NCBI GenBank assembly: GCA_023630585.1
Contig: CM042553.1
Span: 19,926,520 to 19,990,519, forward strand
Source: Cranoglanis bouderius
Lineage: Eukaryota; Chordata; Actinopteri; Siluriformes; Cranoglanididae
Reading direction: 5' to 3'
DNA length: 64,000 nt
Position numbers and translations under genes: made by a program. The notes below the pieces were generated by a model. That model saw nothing but the letters and a program-made list of their open reading frames with translations. It was not told the origin of the DNA and made no database searches. How positions within the stretch are numbered: the first letter of the stretch is position 1; the number at the start of each line of letters is the position of its first letter. This document shows, piece after piece, positions 41,744 to 45,275 of the stretch.

Positions 41744-44700
41744 CTCAGCAACCCAGGTTCCTAAACTCTACACTGCAGCTTTCACTCCTCCAAGAGCTGC
41801 TGATGTACAGATATTAATTACACAGTGGTGAGATTCATCTCTCTGCAGACCGCTGCGTGGACCTGTACCTTTCCTGACACATTTTTCATACTCCATTTAT
41901 AAGATGAGACAGTATGACTACATTTGGGGACGCAGCTTAAAGAGGAACTCCACTGCTTCTTTACTGATTGTTTTTTGACTTCAGACGTTGTTCTTTCTAG
42001 GTTTTAATTCTAGAAATGTTCCTAGTTCAAATTTCCGCAACTCAGATTTCTACAACTTGAACTTCACGTGTGTCATGTGAGGTTTATATGTAATGGATAC
42101 ATACTGTATAATGCAGCTTAAATGGAAATCCACTGATTTATTATTATTATTATTTTTATTTTATTTTTACCTTCGGCATAATTTGTCCAATCAGGCAAAC
42201 AAGTTCATGCAGATTGTTTTGGGGGGAAAAAAAAAATGTCTCTACTCAAATGAATACAACTCAGATTTCTACAACTCAGATCTTTACAACTTGAATTTTT
42301 TTTGCAACTCCGATTTCTGAAATTTAGATTGCTACAACAAAAATTTCTGCAACTCTTTTTTTTCTTTCTTTTTCTTCTTCTGCTACACGAATATCTGCAA
42401 CTCAAATTTCACACATCTGCAGGTCTTGTGAGTTTTACATGTATGCTGATGACGCTAAAATGGTGATGCATCTGTAAAAAGCTGTTCTCTTTTGGTGCTA
42501 TATATATATATATATATATATAAATAATATTAATTAATTTTTTTAACAATGCCCTTACTTGTTGAAATTAGTATGTTAAAGTTCATCTCCAGCCACGTTC
42601 ACTCTCATTACTCACGCTGAATAACTGAAATTGTGAATCACGGCAGCACGGATGCTGAATTTCCTCCAGTTCTCTCACTCCCGTCTGGTTGGAAATCGTT
42701 GGCACAGATCTAACTGATTCAACACTGGGATATTTTGGTAACATGTGACCTCATCCGACTTATATTCTGTCATTTTCACTTCAAGAATGCTAAATGTAAA
42801 AGGAGAAGTTGACTAGAGTTCTTCAGTCCTGTAGCTGCTTCTTGTAGGATAAAACGTGCGCTGGTGGTTGAGGAGAAAACAGGAAGTGTGAAATGCTGCA
42901 TTCGACCTTCCTCAGAAGTGGGAACTCGGAATTACGTCATATTTGGTGTTGAGCTGCGGAGCGGGGGGGAAATAAACCCCCCCGCAGACGGCAGCTAGTT
43001 ACAGTAACTGTGATGAGAGATGTATATTTACAGACTCGGTACAGAGATCTGTATCGTCAGTGTTCTAGACATATTTGCTTGTTAAATCTATAGGTCAATT
43101 GATCTAAAACAGATACTTGTGTATACAGGATAACTTCTAAAGGTGAGAAGAGTTACTTTGGTTACTGTTCATGCAGTGAGCAGCCATGTTGAATTGCCGC
43201 CACTTGCTGAACTCAGGGTTGAGAAGTCGGAGATGGGAAATTCCGAGTTACTCCAAGTTCCAGTCGAATGCAGCATGAAGGTACGTTCACACGTCCAGTG
43301 ATTTTATCGCTGCAGTCACCAGTTGCTGTACTATGAAGTCGCTACTACTGGTTGCCACGGTAACATTTATCAGTTGGTGGCGCGACTAGCATTCCACTTT
43401 TGATGACAAACCAGTGTTCTTGCTGCTAAAATGAAACATCCTGGAGAGAGAGTAGAGAGATATCCTATGAGATGAAGGAGATGCAGTCGCCAGAATTCAC
43501 CAGCTCTCATTGAAAACGAACGGTCTCCTTGTCCAAAAAGTGGTTAGAGTTATAACTCAGTCATACAGTATTATGCAGACCTCTACAACAGGCTTTTCTT
43601 ATCAGAGGGTTTTCTGAGTAGGACCTCTGTAGAAGCTTAAGTAGTTAAAGGTACCCATCCAAAGAACCCTCGAGGAACTTTCCCCAACCCCTCCCCTAAG
43701 ACTGTACAGCATGTGATCAACATATTGATTGTGCTGTTTGACGCACAGACACAAATTGAATCATGCTGCTATTTACTTTTCGGTGTTTGAATTATGACTC
43801 TTGAAGGCATTTCTACGACACATAACATGTATCGTGATATACCGTATAGGTTTTCACTAACTGCCACCAATACATGAAAGGAGAGGGGGTGGGGTGGGGG
43901 AGATGTTTCGATCTTGACGATTTACTACAACATTTTAACTTTAAATCATCTTCCTTCAATCAGTCTGCAATTAAATTTATTTACGGATATCTCAGAAAAG
44001 TGTGTCGTGACACATGGGTATTATAGTATATTTTCATTTCGCCCAGCCCTAATGCACAAATGGCAAGAAGTGTAATGCTCCAAATTTGAGCTGTAACCAG
44101 ATCATGTTCTGGCAGAATCCTCCAAAAATGAAGTGCCTCAAAGTACTGTATCCGGATTAAATCTCAACCTTCATTCTCCATTATAAGCAATAAATGAACT
44201 CTTTAATGCAAGTGATGAGCACGCAGGGACCTCATCACCTCCTGCCGCGCTCTCCCGAGAAGCACGCACGACCCACGATGCATCTCACTAACGCAGATAT
44301 TACATTAATATCGCGGATTCAGTCATTTTAATGGCTTTAGTAGGGCGCGGCAAACCTGAGCCACGTTCTTAAAAAGAATCGTTATTCTGTCCGCTTTGAC
44401 GTGGTAAATGTGGTCTCCTCGGTGGTGATGTCACTCGCGTTCACATGGACACCGTGCGGCTGTAAAAACGTGTTTTACTCGGGAGTAACGTTTAATCTTC
44501 AGGGAGAAAGGGGTCGGTCAGGAGCGTGTACTGTATGGAGGCTCCATGTATGAATTACGATCCTGGAATAAAAGTGACCTGGTTACGTCGTAAAGGAGAT
44601 CATTTCTGACGGTCAATCAATCTGGAAAAACGCCATCATGTATAAACAAACGGGCTTTGATCGAGTGCGGTGCTGTACTAGCTGTTAAGGAAGGAACCAG

Positions 44701-44948
44701 CATTTAATGTACCTGTGCGCTGCTCATTTTTAACATCTATTTTTACACACTATGTGCAAGACTCGATTATAAAAGGGCCTTTAGTTTTTAAAGGAGCGTC
44801 TTCTCTGATAACACAAAGATTAACTTAAAAAAAAAAAATGAATAGGGAGACATAATGAACTCTACATAATGGTAATCAGTGGATTTTGGTATCCAGAACT
44901 TTTTTTTTAAGGACAATATAATTGAAGTAGTAATGAATTGCATGAGGG

Positions 44949-45013
<65 letters not shown>

Positions 45014-45236
45014 GACTGCACATTGTTATCAGAGACTAAAGACACTAAAGAAAGGAAGAGAGAACAACAAAGCGAGCACACGAGACGGAGGGAAAGAGCA
45101 GGAAAGAGAGAGCGGCGTCTTATTCAACAGGCACATTAGAGGCGTGTAAGAACGCGAGCCTGTCATACTTCATTAGTTTCTGGAAACAATAGAATTTAGT
45201 CATGCGCCGGGTTATTACTTTCCCCCGCTTTGCACT

Positions 45237-45275
<39 letters not shown>

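Noticed and set aside
42205..42405. Cys/Arg/Asn-rich repetitive ORF, briefly considered as a metal-binding peptide
   Set aside because: Pure translation of the degenerate 14-17-bp minisatellite.
44788..45149. Open frames full of Cys-Val or His-Thr
   Set aside because: They are translations of the (GT)n/(CA)n run at 44950-45010. The same applies to frames over 14081, 14399, 19554, 24473, 24771, 41450, 41711, 51400, 51900 and 55537.
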